The notes: generated by a model not told the origin, from the letters alone. 64,000 bases of DNA from DASCQC01 sp036012865 (GCA_036012865.1 DASCQC010000005.1:23136-87135); one strand, 5' to 3'. Shown: positions 8,913 through 19,025, numbered from the stretch's first letter. Program-made: numbers and translations.

Positions 8913-10320
8913 ATCAATCCAACGATACCTTATCATTAGCGTATTAGCCACCATACTATTGGTCTGTGGTCTCTCTGTCATTATTACATTAAGCATCAAG
9001 CACGACGAAGTAAAACCTCACCTGGATGCTCAACTTGCCTACGCAGCACTGACTCTAGACACCTTGGCTAATCTAGATAGCATTACCCATCACTCCAAAA
9101 TAGAAAACCTACAAAACACCATCAACTCCATCCCCCAGAGGATTGAAGACATCAACTATTCTGGAACCAGTGACTCTTCCCTGATAAACAGTCACATCAA
9201 AAGCATTCAATTTCAAATTATTAAACACGGAAAACTGATTTTACACTCACCTGGGTCTCCAACTGAAACTTTGGACATGGCCTCTGGCTATGGCTACTAT
9301 ATAGACGCCAACACCCATTGGAGAGTCTTCACACTTGACGAACCCTCGAAAAGCCTCAAAATCACGGTATTACAACCCCATGACTTAAGATTATATTATG
9401 AAACAAGGGTTGCCTACACTTCTGTATTAGTCATCACCTTTGCTTGTGCTCTATTAATGATAACGATCATCTTCTTCGTCAATCGCAGTGTCTCTTACCT
9501 TCAAAAAATTGCCCATGAAATCAAAAACAGAGATCCGAATAACCTCAAGCCCATTGAAACAACAAATGTTCCTCAAGAAATTCTCTCCATGATTGATGAT
9601 TTAAATCGACTTCTTCATCAACTCAAACTAGCACTTGATCGTGAAAAGTCCTTCGCAGGCAATGCTGCCCATGAGCTACGAACACCTCTAACCACCTTGA
9701 AAATACAAGCACAATTAGCATTATCTAGCACAAAAGACAATAATATTATTGAAATACTGAATGACATTGTTTCCAGCATTGATCAACAAACTCACGTTGT
9801 ATCTCAGCTATTGACACTAAGTCGAATGATGCCAGAATCACTCTCAAACCATCAATCAAAAATCAATATTAATTGTATGATCCAACAACAAATACTCGCC
9901 ATCTCGAAGAAAAGGCAAGAGAATGAGTGCAACATCATACACAATGAAATTGATGATTTATTCTATCTGGGTCATGAAAAAGCTATCGAAACAGCCCTTC
10001 GGAACATCTTAGACAACGCCATTACCTATTGCCCTAAAGGATCAACCATAACAATAGATACCCACCATGACGATGACGCCATCTATATTAGCATTCAAGA
10101 TAATGGCCCTGGTATTACGGATGAATTCAAGCCCAAAGTAATGGAAAGATTTTTCAGAGTACTTGGAACAAATACTTCAGGAACCGGCCTTGGGCTACAC
10201 ATTGTCAAACAGATTGTTGAGTTCCATCATGGGAAAATTGATTTATTAGATAATTATCCACAAGGGCTGAATGTTGTGCTCTCTTTTCCTAAAAGTAAAG
10301 GGCAATTAAAGGATCAGTAA
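8896..10320 (+). CDS. Sensor histidine kinase (QseC-like), partner of the preceding regulator
   Basis: The 474-residue membrane kinase has an N-terminal transmembrane helix (about residues 10-32), a periplasmic sensor region of roughly 140 residues, a second transmembrane helix (about 175-198), a linker, the dimerisation/phosphoacceptor helix with His259 in GNAAHELRTP, and a complete ATPase domain (ILDNAITYCP N box, DNGPGI G1 box, GTGLGL G2 box). The start overlaps the response regulator gene, which makes them an operon and a cognate pair. The overall layout matches QseC/PmrB-type sensors. The periplasmic domain has no signature I recognise, so the signal is unknown. Confidence 0.93.
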   Translation: MNAMTKSIQRYLIISVLATILLVCGLSVIITLSIKHDEVKPHLDAQLAYAALTLDTLANLDSITHHSKIENLQNTINSIPQRIEDINYSGTSDSSLINSHIKSIQFQIIKHGKLILHSPGSPTETLDMASGYGYYIDANTHWRVFTLDEPSKSLKITVLQPHDLRLYYETRVAYTSVLVITFACALLMITIIFFVNRSVSYLQKIAHEIKNRDPNNLKPIETTNVPQEILSMIDDLNRLLHQLKLALDREKSFAGNAAHELRTPLTTLKIQAQLALSSTKDNNIIEILNDIVSSIDQQTHVVSQLLTLSRMMPESLSNHQSKININCMIQQQILAISKKRQENECNIIHNEIDDLFYLGHEKAIETALRNILDNAITYCPKGSTITIDTHHDDDAIYISIQDNGPGITDEFKPKVMERFFRVLGTNTSGTGLGLHIVKQIVEFHHGKIDLLDNYPQGLNVVLSFPKSKGQLKDQ

Positions 10321-10431
10321 CTCCAGACAGAACAAAAATAAAGTATTAAAAATCAATCAAAAGAAATTAGTGGAAGCCCCTATTTTTTTTCGTTATACTG
10401 TAAAAGGTTGTTTTATAGGTTATCTTTCAAG

Positions 10432-10466
10432 TTAACCACAATCTCTGTGGATAAGGTTGTGGATAA
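10432..10466. promoter_or_regulatory. Cluster of DnaA boxes upstream of the addB-like gene
   Basis: Two perfect copies of TGTGGATAA (reverse complement of the DnaA consensus TTATCCACA) lie at 10446-10454 and 10458-10466, and a one-mismatch box of opposite orientation, TTAACCACA, at 10432-10440. They sit in a 222-base intergenic region with an AT-rich stretch just upstream (10330-10375). Binding by DnaA is inferred. No switch in base skew is visible by eye around it, which argues against the chromosomal origin and for regulation of the downstream repair operon or DnaA titration. Confidence 0.55.
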
Positions 10467-10542
10467 GCCGTTAACAAAGAACCAAAGGCCCCTTAACAAT
10501 ACATTTTTCTACAAAATGTAAACATTGTAAACATGGATACAA

Positions 10543-12879
10543 ATGACTGATTTAAATAGTTTTTTTAAACTCATTGATAATCATAAACTTAGTGACGCAG
10601 GGCTAGTGGTTAACTGCAAACATAACCGAACGCAAACACTGCTCAACCATCACTACAACCTAACCTATCAAAAGGCATCAGACGCCTGGCAATCGCCAAG
10701 TATCAGCACCTTCAAGCGCACAGCCATTCATCTGATACAATCTACGCTAGGCAAACACTATGTATCGACGCATTCATCTTTACTGAAATGGATTAAAGCC
10801 AACAACGATTGGTCCAACCCCAAAAAATCCATTCAAAATTGGAAGCTGTATCAAAGCTGTGTTCGCAACCACATCTTGCAGGATAGTTTACACCACGCCC
10901 CAGAACAACAATGGCAAGATCTCTTTGAAAACATTCATGTGTTTCAATCACAATTATCGAATGAAAATGCCTTTTGCGACCTGACTATAACCCCCACACT
11001 TTCTGATTATTCTCCATCAACCGCACCCCATCAACACCTTCACATTGGCACAACACAAGGCATTCATCCTTCCTGGATTTCAACACTGAAATCACAAAAA
11101 ATTTATGCCCAACACAACGTACCCACCACCAATAAATACTACTTCACACCCCCTCCCTTCGACCTTTTAGCAGAGCAAATTCTATCTTTTGACTCCTCTA
11201 AGACCTGGGCTATTATTACGCAGAAACCCCATCAAATCGCTCAACAATTATCTCGACACTTAACACGAAAAACCCTCGATAAACACTGCTCTACATCAGA
11301 CCCTCAACCCCTCAGTCAACACCCCATTATTCAACTTGCGCTGCAATGGCTTAAACAAGATGAAACCAGAATTTCTACCGATCAATTCCAACAATACCTA
11401 ACCCACCAACCCCTTAGCCAACGACTAAACCTATCATCATCCTTTTCTTTAGAAGGTCGATATATTGACATAGCCAACATTAATGACAAAGGCATGCTGG
11501 CTTGGGTAAAATGGATCAACCTTAATCAACACAACTATGATTTTAACGAGTGGTCAACAATTTTAACCGACTTACTAACCCAGCTGAAGTGGCCCCTGAA
11601 CGCCCAACACACTTCATCTGGTTACCAAGTCATTCAACAGTGGTTGATGATCATGGAAACCTTAAGCCTGGAAATTTCACCCAAAACCCCTCAAAACATC
11701 TTTGTTCAATGCCTAGAATCTCTTTGCAATCACACTTATTTTCAAGCGCAACATCACGAACAAAACATTTGCATTCTTACTCCGGAAGAAGCCATAGGAG
11801 TGCCTTTTGACAAAATCAGCTTACTTGAATATCAACCTGTCTTTGAAAACCTTACTCACCTCCCCCCTTCTAGCCTTCCTATTGAGCCTCTTAGCACCAA
11901 ACAACTCATTGAACAGTTATCCTTGCAAACACCCCTGTTAATGATTCACCCATCCAGTCTAGATGAGTGCACCCCTCAACCCCTCAATACTCACCCTCAC
12001 CCCAACCAACAGACTCTCGATACAGAATCATTGATTGAACAACCCATTCCTCTTACAACACCAAAGAAAGCTTCAAGCCAACTCATTAAAGACCAAGCTC
12101 ACTGCCCATTTAGAGCCTTTGCTGTCCACAGGCTTCATGCCAAAAGCCCTAACCCCACACCTTTACACCTATCGCCACAACAACGAGGAACCATCCTCCA
12201 TCACATCGTTGAATCCCTCACCCTACAACCCAACCAACCCATTGAAAAGTGCATCGAAAAATCCATTAACACCTATGTATCAGACAACCTGAAGTACAGC
12301 ATCGGTCATAACCTACTTGAACTTGAAAAGATACGGTTCAAAAATATTATTGAAGAATGGAAAAACCATCCCACGTTACCGAGCTCATTAGGTGCTCGAT
12401 GTGAAATGCCTTTGCACGGAAACATGAACTCTCTTCATTTCTCACTGAGACTAGATAGAGTCGACTTAATTGATCCTTATAGCTATCGAATTATCGACTA
12501 TAAAACAGGCACGATCAACCTTCATGAATGGCTTGATTCTAGGCTACTTGAACCTCAACTACCCCTTTATGCCTTACTCTATCCTAAGGCTAAAGAAATT
12601 GGCATTATCACCCTTAAATCTAATCGCATCAGGTACAAAGGCATTTCTTTTCTAGCCGATGAAATAGAACTCATCGGCCACAGATCATCCAACCCCTATC
12701 AACTGACATCCCAAGAACTCATCAGAGGTTGGAGAACCAAGATCAACACCTTGATAGAAGAGTTTGAAAATGGCCTGGCTACTGTGACCCCTCACCCTAA
12801 AAGCAACCTGTGTCAATATTGTCATTTGACCAGCTTATGTCGTATTCATGATCAAAGGAACCATTGTTATGAACCCTGA
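10543..12879 (+). CDS. AddB-like PD-(D/E)XK nuclease subunit of a recombinational repair complex
   Basis: The 778-residue protein matches the 'probable DNA repair protein' family paired with UvrD-type helicases in beta- and gammaproteobacteria, functionally comparable to AddB. The N-terminal two thirds resemble an inactive helicase-like scaffold. The C-terminal nuclease has HCPFRAF (first cysteine), RLDRVDL, the catalytic IIDYKTG motif (Asp and Lys) and a closing cysteine group (LCQYCHLTSLC), the pattern of the iron-sulphur-clasped nucleases of AddB. Its stop overlaps the start of the helicase gene downstream, so the two are one operon. It should process double-strand breaks for RecA loading. 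The real AddB identity versus this sister family cannot be settled here. Confidence 0.85.
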   Translation: MTDLNSFFKLIDNHKLSDAGLVVNCKHNRTQTLLNHHYNLTYQKASDAWQSPSISTFKRTAIHLIQSTLGKHYVSTHSSLLKWIKANNDWSNPKKSIQNWKLYQSCVRNHILQDSLHHAPEQQWQDLFENIHVFQSQLSNENAFCDLTITPTLSDYSPSTAPHQHLHIGTTQGIHPSWISTLKSQKIYAQHNVPTTNKYYFTPPPFDLLAEQILSFDSSKTWAIITQKPHQIAQQLSRHLTRKTLDKHCSTSDPQPLSQHPIIQLALQWLKQDETRISTDQFQQYLTHQPLSQRLNLSSSFSLEGRYIDIANINDKGMLAWVKWINLNQHNYDFNEWSTILTDLLTQLKWPLNAQHTSSGYQVIQQWLMIMETLSLEISPKTPQNIFVQCLESLCNHTYFQAQHHEQNICILTPEEAIGVPFDKISLLEYQPVFENLTHLPPSSLPIEPLSTKQLIEQLSLQTPLLMIHPSSLDECTPQPLNTHPHPNQQTLDTESLIEQPIPLTTPKKASSQLIKDQAHCPFRAFAVHRLHAKSPNPTPLHLSPQQRGTILHHIVESLTLQPNQPIEKCIEKSINTYVSDNLKYSIGHNLLELEKIRFKNIIEEWKNHPTLPSSLGARCEMPLHGNMNSLHFSLRLDRVDLIDPYSYRIIDYKTGTINLHEWLDSRLLEPQLPLYALLYPKAKEIGIITLKSNRIRYKGISFLADEIELIGHRSSNPYQLTSQELIRGWRTKINTLIEEFENGLATVTPHPKSNLCQYCHLTSLCRIHDQRNHCYEP

Positions 12880-15800
12880 TCAACATTTAAGAACTCAAGC
12901 CCTTGACCCAAAAAAATCATTCATCATTAGAGCGCCTGCTGGCTCAGGAAAAACCAGCCTGCTGATTGAGAGATTTCTCCACCTGCTTAATGGCCACGTC
13001 AACCACCCCAGTGAAATTTTTGCCCTAACATTCACCCTGAAATCCTGTGAAGAAATGAAAGAACGTATTCTTTCAGCCCTTAACTCACCCAGCCCCCTTA
13101 CTGACAGTATTTTAGCGATTGATAAACAACTCAACTGGAACCTAAAAGACAACCCACACCTGCTTAATATCATGACGATTGACGCATTAGCCAATCAAAT
13201 CCATCAAACCTCTAACTCTGACTTAGCCCACGCCCACATCAGCCCGAATGCATCCAGACTGTACCAAGAAGCGTGCGAATACTTTCTCTATGAAACATCC
13301 CATCAAGATTCCATCCATCAGTTAATAAGAGGGCTTGAATATGACAGTCAAAAGCTGATCACCCTGCTGATAACCTTGCTGGAAAAACGTGAACAATGGA
13401 TCCCCTACCTATCTAACCCTGATGATATTATTCTGATTCTCAGTCAACACATTCACTCCATACAAGACGACCTTCTGGCCCGCTGCATTCAATGTATTCC
13501 CAAAAGCAAATTAACAACCTGGTCTTCTTTGCTCACCACATTAGTCACCCAAACATCTCGCCACGATGTATCCGTCGAACAACTTTTGCATGACCAAAAT
13601 TTTGAAGCCTGGGCCGCTCTTGCGAATTGGCTATTAACAGCAAAAGGAACATTTAAAAAACGCTTAACCAAAAACGAAGGGTTTTTACCTGAACATAAAG
13701 CATTAAAAGATGTGGCGAAAGAATGGATAACACTCTCTCAAGAATGCCAACTTGAGCAACCTTTAAAGTCGCTGCAAGCGGCCCCCAGCAATGCTGAGCT
13801 CCAAGACTGCGAACAATTCTATCAAGCCTTGTCGAAGGTACTTCCAGAACTCTGTGCACACTTGCATCTAACCATGCAAAAATATCAGTCCATTGACTTC
13901 ATTGAAATGAACCTTCGAAGCACTTTAATTTTATCGGAGCACAACCATGAGTCCTATCAGCTCGACAATAGAATTCAACACATGCTCATTGATGAATATC
14001 AAGACACCTCTAATACACATGCTAACCTTATCTCTCATATTATTAGTGTCTGGGACAAACAAAAAACTCTGTTTATCGTTGGCGACCCCATGCAATCTAT
14101 TTACCGCTTTCGCCAAGCCGATGTTCGACTTTATCTAAAAGCCTTCGAACAAGGCCTAGAAAAATTTCCTTTAACCCCCATTACCTTAACCAGCAACTTT
14201 CGTTCATCTGCTTGTATCGTTGAGTTCAACAATCATATTTTTGACAACCTATTCCCTCACGTCATTGATTATAATTCAGCCGCTGTCCCGTTTTCACTTG
14301 CCCATCCGCAAAAACATGACCCTGGAACCTTAAACATCCATCAATACGAGGATGAGAATTTAGGTAATGTTATTGCTTCCTGGATAAAAAAAGCACCTTT
14401 AACAGGCAGCATTGCTATTCTTGCGCGCACAAGGTCTCAGTTATCTGAAATTTCCGACGCATTTGTTCGATTAAAAATTGAATACCAAGGCATTGAGTTA
14501 AGCCCTCTTTTGGGTCAACCCATTATTCGAGACCTCATTACTCTCGACCAATCTCTTAACAATTTATCCAACCGCACAGCATGGCTTGCTTTACTAAGAT
14601 CTCCTTGCATTGGTCTTGTATGGAAAGACATTAACTCTATCAGTCAGGTAAACAGCGAATGTATTTTTAATGATCTTCTTGAGTGTGACTGCCTAAGCAC
14701 TGACGGGAAATCGCGGGTTAACTTTCTACTCAACACCCTTCAACCTCTGTTAGCCATCCCTTCCCAATACAATCGCTACGAACTTTTATTAGAAGCCTCT
14801 GCCAGCCTGCAACTAGAACGAATGTACCCCCGATCACAACAAGCTTTTGCTAGCAAATTTTTTGAAGTGTGCCAACAACTTCATGATCAACAGGCATGGG
14901 GTGATCTTGAGCATAGCCTAGCCAATACCTGGGGTAGCTTTGAAATTGATACCAACCTCCACCTGATGACTGTCCATAAATCCAAAGGATTGGAGTTCGA
15001 TACCGTTTTAATTACTCATCTCAATAAAGCTACTCAGAAAGATTCAACGCCATTAATGTTCTGGGATGATTACCATACCGACAAAGGTCTCTTACCCTTG
15101 ATTTTTCCCGGCCACATTGGTCATCAAAATGCTGAATTCATGAAAACACTTTCAAAAACCAAACTCAAAGCTGAAAACAAACGATTACTGTATGTTGCCC
15201 TGACTAGAAGCAAACATAACCTCCACCTTTGGATGCACCAAGACACCTCATCCGAGAGTAACACGTGGGCAGCTTGGATAAAAAATGCCTTAACGACTTT
15301 TCCTCAAGAGAAGATTCATGACCACTATCACCCAACCCTAGAGATAGGGACAAAACATCCATCAGACCCTCAACTAATGACTGTCCGAAGGAAAAATATC
15401 CCCCCAACAGAATCTGTGGAGATACCTGAACAAGAACATGAAGAACTGCCCTCACGATCAGGTCAATTCTTTGGAACATTAGTGCATGAAGTCTTTCAGT
15501 TTACAAAGTTTTCACCCAACAAGGCCACAGCTGAATTACTCACCGAAAACATTCACCAACGCATTTCACAGCTCAACTTAACAGAAGCAGATACAGGCAA
15601 ATGGAATCAACTGCGCCAATCCTTGGTCAACGACCCCTTTTTACCTTGGTTATTTGAATCTGAAAACTGCATGGTTGAAATACCGCTTACCTACGCCACT
15701 GAACAGGGCTTTAAAAACATCCGGATTGATCGACTCATCATCGACAATGACAATGCATGGATTATCGACATTAAAACAAAAAACATCAAAAATAGCAGCA

Positions 15801-16003
15801 ACCTAGCAGACATAACCTACCAACAGTACAAAGACCAACTAGAACACTATGCCAACATCATTCAATCTCTAAACACACCCTACAAGAACATTTACTGCAC
15901 CATTTACTACCCCATGATTGCTCAATGTGTTGTTTGGAAAGCACACTCCGAAAACCCTCAAATCTTACCCCCGAAAATGTTACAATCAACAAGCTTAGCC
16001 TAA
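12869..16003 (+). CDS. AddA-like UvrD-family helicase/exonuclease
   Basis: I place the start at the ATG at 12869 because AAAGGA lies nine bases upstream; an in-frame ATG at 12848 has no such site. The 1044-residue protein carries all superfamily-1 helicase motifs: Walker A (APAGSGKTS), DEYQDT, GDPMQSIYRFR, TVHKSKGLEFD and LLYVALTRSK. A C-terminal PD-(D/E)XK nuclease follows, with RIDRLII and the IIDIKTK motif. Architecture and gene order match AddA and related exonuclease V-like helicases. It is translationally coupled to the nuclease gene upstream (11-base overlap). The complex resects broken ends for homologous recombination; no RecB/RecC/RecD genes are seen in the window. Confidence 0.92.
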   Translation: MNPDQHLRTQALDPKKSFIIRAPAGSGKTSLLIERFLHLLNGHVNHPSEIFALTFTLKSCEEMKERILSALNSPSPLTDSILAIDKQLNWNLKDNPHLLNIMTIDALANQIHQTSNSDLAHAHISPNASRLYQEACEYFLYETSHQDSIHQLIRGLEYDSQKLITLLITLLEKREQWIPYLSNPDDIILILSQHIHSIQDDLLARCIQCIPKSKLTTWSSLLTTLVTQTSRHDVSVEQLLHDQNFEAWAALANWLLTAKGTFKKRLTKNEGFLPEHKALKDVAKEWITLSQECQLEQPLKSLQAAPSNAELQDCEQFYQALSKVLPELCAHLHLTMQKYQSIDFIEMNLRSTLILSEHNHESYQLDNRIQHMLIDEYQDTSNTHANLISHIISVWDKQKTLFIVGDPMQSIYRFRQADVRLYLKAFEQGLEKFPLTPITLTSNFRSSACIVEFNNHIFDNLFPHVIDYNSAAVPFSLAHPQKHDPGTLNIHQYEDENLGNVIASWIKKAPLTGSIAILARTRSQLSEISDAFVRLKIEYQGIELSPLLGQPIIRDLITLDQSLNNLSNRTAWLALLRSPCIGLVWKDINSISQVNSECIFNDLLECDCLSTDGKSRVNFLLNTLQPLLAIPSQYNRYELLLEASASLQLERMYPRSQQAFASKFFEVCQQLHDQQAWGDLEHSLANTWGSFEIDTNLHLMTVHKSKGLEFDTVLITHLNKATQKDSTPLMFWDDYHTDKGLLPLIFPGHIGHQNAEFMKTLSKTKLKAENKRLLYVALTRSKHNLHLWMHQDTSSESNTWAAWIKNALTTFPQEKIHDHYHPTLEIGTKHPSDPQLMTVRRKNIPPTESVEIPEQEHEELPSRSGQFFGTLVHEVFQFTKFSPNKATAELLTENIHQRISQLNLTEADTGKWNQLRQSLVNDPFLPWLFESENCMVEIPLTYATEQGFKNIRIDRLIIDNDNAWIIDIKTKNIKNSSNLADITYQQYKDQLEHYANIIQSLNTPYKNIYCTIYYPMIAQCVVWKAHSENPQILPPKMLQSTSLA

Positions 16004-16004
16004 G

Positions 16005-16056
16005 GCAACCTTGAACACATCAGTCAGGTTATCTCTTTTTTTCTGAAACAATCTTC
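16005..16056 (+). terminator. Possible terminator after the AddA-like gene
   Basis: AACCTTGA and TCAGGTT can pair (one bulged T) around a short loop, and a T-rich tract (CTCTTTTTTT) follows. The stem is weak, so this is tentative. Confidence 0.35.
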
Positions 16057-16088
16057 ACACATTGAATGATTAACCGCCAACACTCAAG

Positions 16089-17201
16089 CTAATCTAAAGT
16101 CGGGTTAAATACTTTGGATGCAATAATTAGCACAACCATATCAAAGATTATAATAGGGATTAAATACTCTATAATAGAACCGAAGCCAAGACCTTTTAGC
16201 ATAATACCTTTGGTAATTCTATTAAAATGTGTCAAAGGCAATACTGAACCTATCCACTGAGCCCACACAGGCATTCCTTTAAACGGAAAGATAAACCCTG
16301 AAAGCAAAATAGAAGGTAACATAAAAAAGACACTTGACGTAACGGCTTGAAGCTCATTTTTTGAAATCGTAGAAAATAACATGCCCATCGACAAATTGGA
16401 TACAATAAAAGGAAGGCAACAGAACAATAAAAGACTTAAACTACCTAAAAAGGGAATGGATAAAAAATAGGCAACAGCCACAATAACCATAACTTGTATG
16501 TAACCAATCACGATAAACGGAGCTATTTTACCTGTAATCACTTCAAAAGGCCTAAGGGGTGTTGCCAATAAAACTTCTAAACTACCTATCTCTCGCTCTT
16601 TTACCAAGCTAACTGTAGTCATCATACACAATGAAAACACAAGAATCACACCCAGAAGCCCTGGAACAATATAATTCCGAGAAATGGCCCTGGGGTTAAA
16701 ATATTCGTGGGAGACTAATTCAAAAGTAGGTTTAACGGGGTGGCTTTGCAACGCGAGCGCACTTAATTGAACCATGGCTGCTTGTGCACCACGTGTCGCG
16801 ACAGGGTCCGTTGCATCTGACAGCAACAGCACTTTGGGAGATTGATGAGTCGCTATCTTTTTAGAAAACCCGCGGGGTATATTCACGACAAAAGTAGCCT
16901 TACCTGTGTGAAGGTCTTTGATAGCAGACTCCATCCCCTTCTGATACATATGAATATCAAAATAGTGAGTGTTATTCATACCATAAACAAGCTGCCTTGA
17001 CATTTGAGATTGATCTTGATCAAGGACATACGTAGGCAAATGAGTTGGGTTTGTGTTAATGGCATAAGAAAATAACAACACCTCCATCAACGGTATTAAA
17101 ATGGTCATGGCAATCACGGCTGGATCTCGGCAGATCTGTAATGTCTCTTTCATCACAACGGCTAAAAAACGTGACCAAGAACCTTTGATACTATCTAACA
17201 T
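16089..17201 (-). CDS. ABC-2 type exporter permease (YhhJ/YbhS-like)
   Basis: The roughly 370-residue inner-membrane permease has one N-terminal helix, a large periplasmic domain (about residues 45-170), then five C-terminal helices, with the REREIGSLEVLLATPLRP-type cytoplasmic segment typical of this family. It forms the pore of an exporter with the ATPase and the HlyD-type lipoprotein encoded upstream. The longest frame starts with GTG at 17225, but the homologous part begins at the ATG at 17201 (MLDSIKG); a further ATG at 17216 sits directly on a GGAGG and is less likely. It overlaps the ATPase gene. The substrate is unknown; related systems export drugs or lipophilic compounds. Confidence 0.88.
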   Translation of the reverse strand: MLDSIKGSWSRFLAVVMKETLQICRDPAVIAMTILIPLMEVLLFSYAINTNPTHLPTYVLDQDQSQMSRQLVYGMNNTHYFDIHMYQKGMESAIKDLHTGKATFVVNIPRGFSKKIATHQSPKVLLLSDATDPVATRGAQAAMVQLSALALQSHPVKPTFELVSHEYFNPRAISRNYIVPGLLGVILVFSLCMMTTVSLVKEREIGSLEVLLATPLRPFEVITGKIAPFIVIGYIQVMVIVAVAYFLSIPFLGSLSLLLFCCLPFIVSNLSMGMLFSTISKNELQAVTSSVFFMLPSILLSGFIFPFKGMPVWAQWIGSVLPLTHFNRITKGIMLKGLGFGSIIEYLIPIIIFDMVVLIIASKVFNPTLD

Positions 17202-18072
17202 AATGAATAAACACATCCTCCACACTGACAGGAATTTTTTTGCACCGACAACCCTCCTTCATCAAATTCTTGGCTGTGTTTTCAAGCACATTCGAATCCA
17301 ATGAAGATAGATGCAAAGAATTTCCAAAAAGGGTAACTTGAAAATCCAACTGATCCAATTCATTCTTAAGACCGACCAAATCATCTGCCTCTACCATCCA
17401 GGTATGCAACCTAGACTTTTTGATGATTTCTTGTTGAGTCCCTTGACTAATAAGACTTCCATTCGAAATATAAGCTAATCGAGTACACCGTTCTGCTTCA
17501 TCCATATAATGCGTACTAACCAAAGCAGACTTACCCTCTCTAGCCATGGCATGAATGATATCCCAAAACTCACGTCTAGCCTTAGGATCAACACCCGCTG
17601 TCGGTTCATCTAATAAAAGCAAATCTGGGTCATTAACCATAGCAGCTGCAAGCGAAAGCCTTTGTTTCCAGCCCCCTGAAAGTTGACCTGCCAAACGATT
17701 TTGATAATTTCCTAAATGATAAATTTCAATAAGGTCATCAACGCGCTTCGAGGGCACCGCATATAATTTAGCAATAAATAGTAAATTCTCTCGTAACGAG
17801 AGGTCTTTGTAATAACAAAAATGTTGTGGCATGTAGCCTACACGGATACAAATTTTATCAGATTGAGTCATGATATCATAACCCAAACAACTTCCCTCGC
17901 CTTCATCTGGGGTTAGCAAACCACAAAGCATTCGAATCGTGGTAGTTTTTCCGCAGCCATTGGGACCTAAAAAACCAAACACCTCTCCTTTTTTTACTTC
18001 AAGCGACAATTGATTCACGGCTGTAAAGTCACCAAATTTCTTAACTAGATTTTTGACATCAATAATAAACAT
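17191..18072 (-). CDS. ABC exporter ATP-binding protein
   Basis: The 293-residue protein is a single nucleotide-binding domain with Walker A (GPNGCGKTT), Q loop (YMPQHFC), signature (LSGGWKQRLSLA), Walker B with catalytic Glu (LLLLDEPTAGVDP) and H loop (STHYMDEAE). The VDP after the Walker B and the C-terminal extension are usual for ATPases of ABC-2 exporters of the CcmA/YbhF class. Unlike YbhF-type partners of HlyD/ABC-2 systems, it has one domain, not two, so it should dimerise. Its ATG shares one base with the stop of the adaptor gene (TAATG), and its 3' end overlaps the permease gene, giving a tightly coupled three-gene operon. Confidence 0.93.
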   Translation of the reverse strand: MFIIDVKNLVKKFGDFTAVNQLSLEVKKGEVFGFLGPNGCGKTTTIRMLCGLLTPDEGEGSCLGYDIMTQSDKICIRVGYMPQHFCYYKDLSLRENLLFIAKLYAVPSKRVDDLIEIYHLGNYQNRLAGQLSGGWKQRLSLAAAMVNDPDLLLLDEPTAGVDPKARREFWDIIHAMAREGKSALVSTHYMDEAERCTRLAYISNGSLISQGTQQEIIKKSRLHTWMVEADDLVGLKNELDQLDFQVTLFGNSLHLSSLDSNVLENTAKNLMKEGCRCKKIPVSVEDVFIHYVR

Positions 18073-19025
18073 TATGCTTTAGGTACTTGAATGGTGACAG
18101 CTTGACCTGAGTGCAAACGATCGTCCTGGTCATAGACAAGAACAGCTTTGACCTTATAAGTATAAGGAGAACGTGCTTGCTGATCAAATAGAATAGGCGG
18201 AGTAAACTCTGGCTTAGTAGAAATATATGTAATTTTCGCCTGATGATGATGCTTAGAAAAAGGCACAATTATCTGTACTTCATCACCCTTCTTGATTCGG
18301 TTAACAACCCCTTCTTCCAAATAAAATATAACGTGTTGTTTGGAGGGTGCTACAATTGATATGACCGGTTGATTGGGAGCAACCCTTTCATGATTTTCGA
18401 AAAAGACATTTTCTATCTGTCCATCAAAAGGAGCGATAATGGTCAACTGATTATAAGACCAATTAAGTGATTGAAGCTCGAGTTTGGCTGCGTTGATTTT
18501 ATGTTGTAAAGCTTTCAAAAGGTTTTCTCTTTGACCTTTTTTTCCTAAAGCGTAGTCAAGCTCACTCATTTTGACAGATTGCAAAGCCACTGATTTGGCT
18601 TGCTTTGCTTTATCTAAAGAAGATTGAGCAATGTGATTTTGTTGTTTTAGCTTAGACACGCGTTGTAATTCTGCATCGGCAAAGGCCAAATTGGCGATAG
18701 CGATTTGTTTTTTAGCAAGGAGTATGTCGAGGTTTTCGGTTCGCAAACCGGTTTTAATGTTAGCCAATTCAGACTCCATAGAAGCCATGAGTGATTGCTT
18801 AGCCTGGATTTTTAATTGCAGGTCTTTCGCAGATAATCGAGCTATTTGTTGGCCTTTCTTAAAAAAAGCCCCCTCATCTCGATGAGAAATCATGGTTGAA
18901 TAAACCGGGACTGAGAGTTTAACCGATGAATCTTCAATATAACCATTATAGTGTATGCTTGATTTGCAACCAGATAATAAGGCAAAAACGAGCAAAGAAA
19001 AAGCGTAAATCCTTGTATGCAACAA
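18072..19025 (-). CDS. HlyD-family periplasmic adaptor lipoprotein of the ABC exporter
   Basis: I choose the TTG at 19025 as the start: AAGGAG lies seven bases upstream, and translation then begins with a proper lipoprotein signal peptide (MLHTRIYAF...LLSGC, lipobox LSGC). The longer frame from 19124 would add 33 hydrophilic residues ahead of the signal. The resulting 317-residue protein has a lipoyl-like half-motif, a long alpha-helical hairpin (about residues 70-190), the second half (IIAPFDGQIENV) and a beta-barrel/membrane-proximal end (HSGQAVTIQVP). It bridges the inner-membrane exporter to an outer-membrane channel, as YhiI/YbhG do. No TolC-like gene is in the window, so a shared TolC elsewhere is likely. 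Confidence 0.87.
   Translation of the reverse strand: MLHTRIYAFSLLVFALLSGCKSSIHYNGYIEDSSVKLSVPVYSTMISHRDEGAFFKKGQQIARLSAKDLQLKIQAKQSLMASMESELANIKTGLRTENLDILLAKKQIAIANLAFADAELQRVSKLKQQNHIAQSSLDKAKQAKSVALQSVKMSELDYALGKKGQRENLLKALQHKINAAKLELQSLNWSYNQLTIIAPFDGQIENVFFENHERVAPNQPVISIVAPSKQHVIFYLEEGVVNRIKKGDEVQIIVPFSKHHHQAKITYISTKPEFTPPILFDQQARSPYTYKVKAVLVYDQDDRLHSGQAVTIQVPKA

Noticed and set aside
10330..10542. Chromosomal replication origin at the DnaA boxes
   Set aside because: Only three boxes, no dnaA, dnaN, mnmG or similar neighbour, and the + strand looks C-rich on both sides, so no skew switch is apparent by eye.
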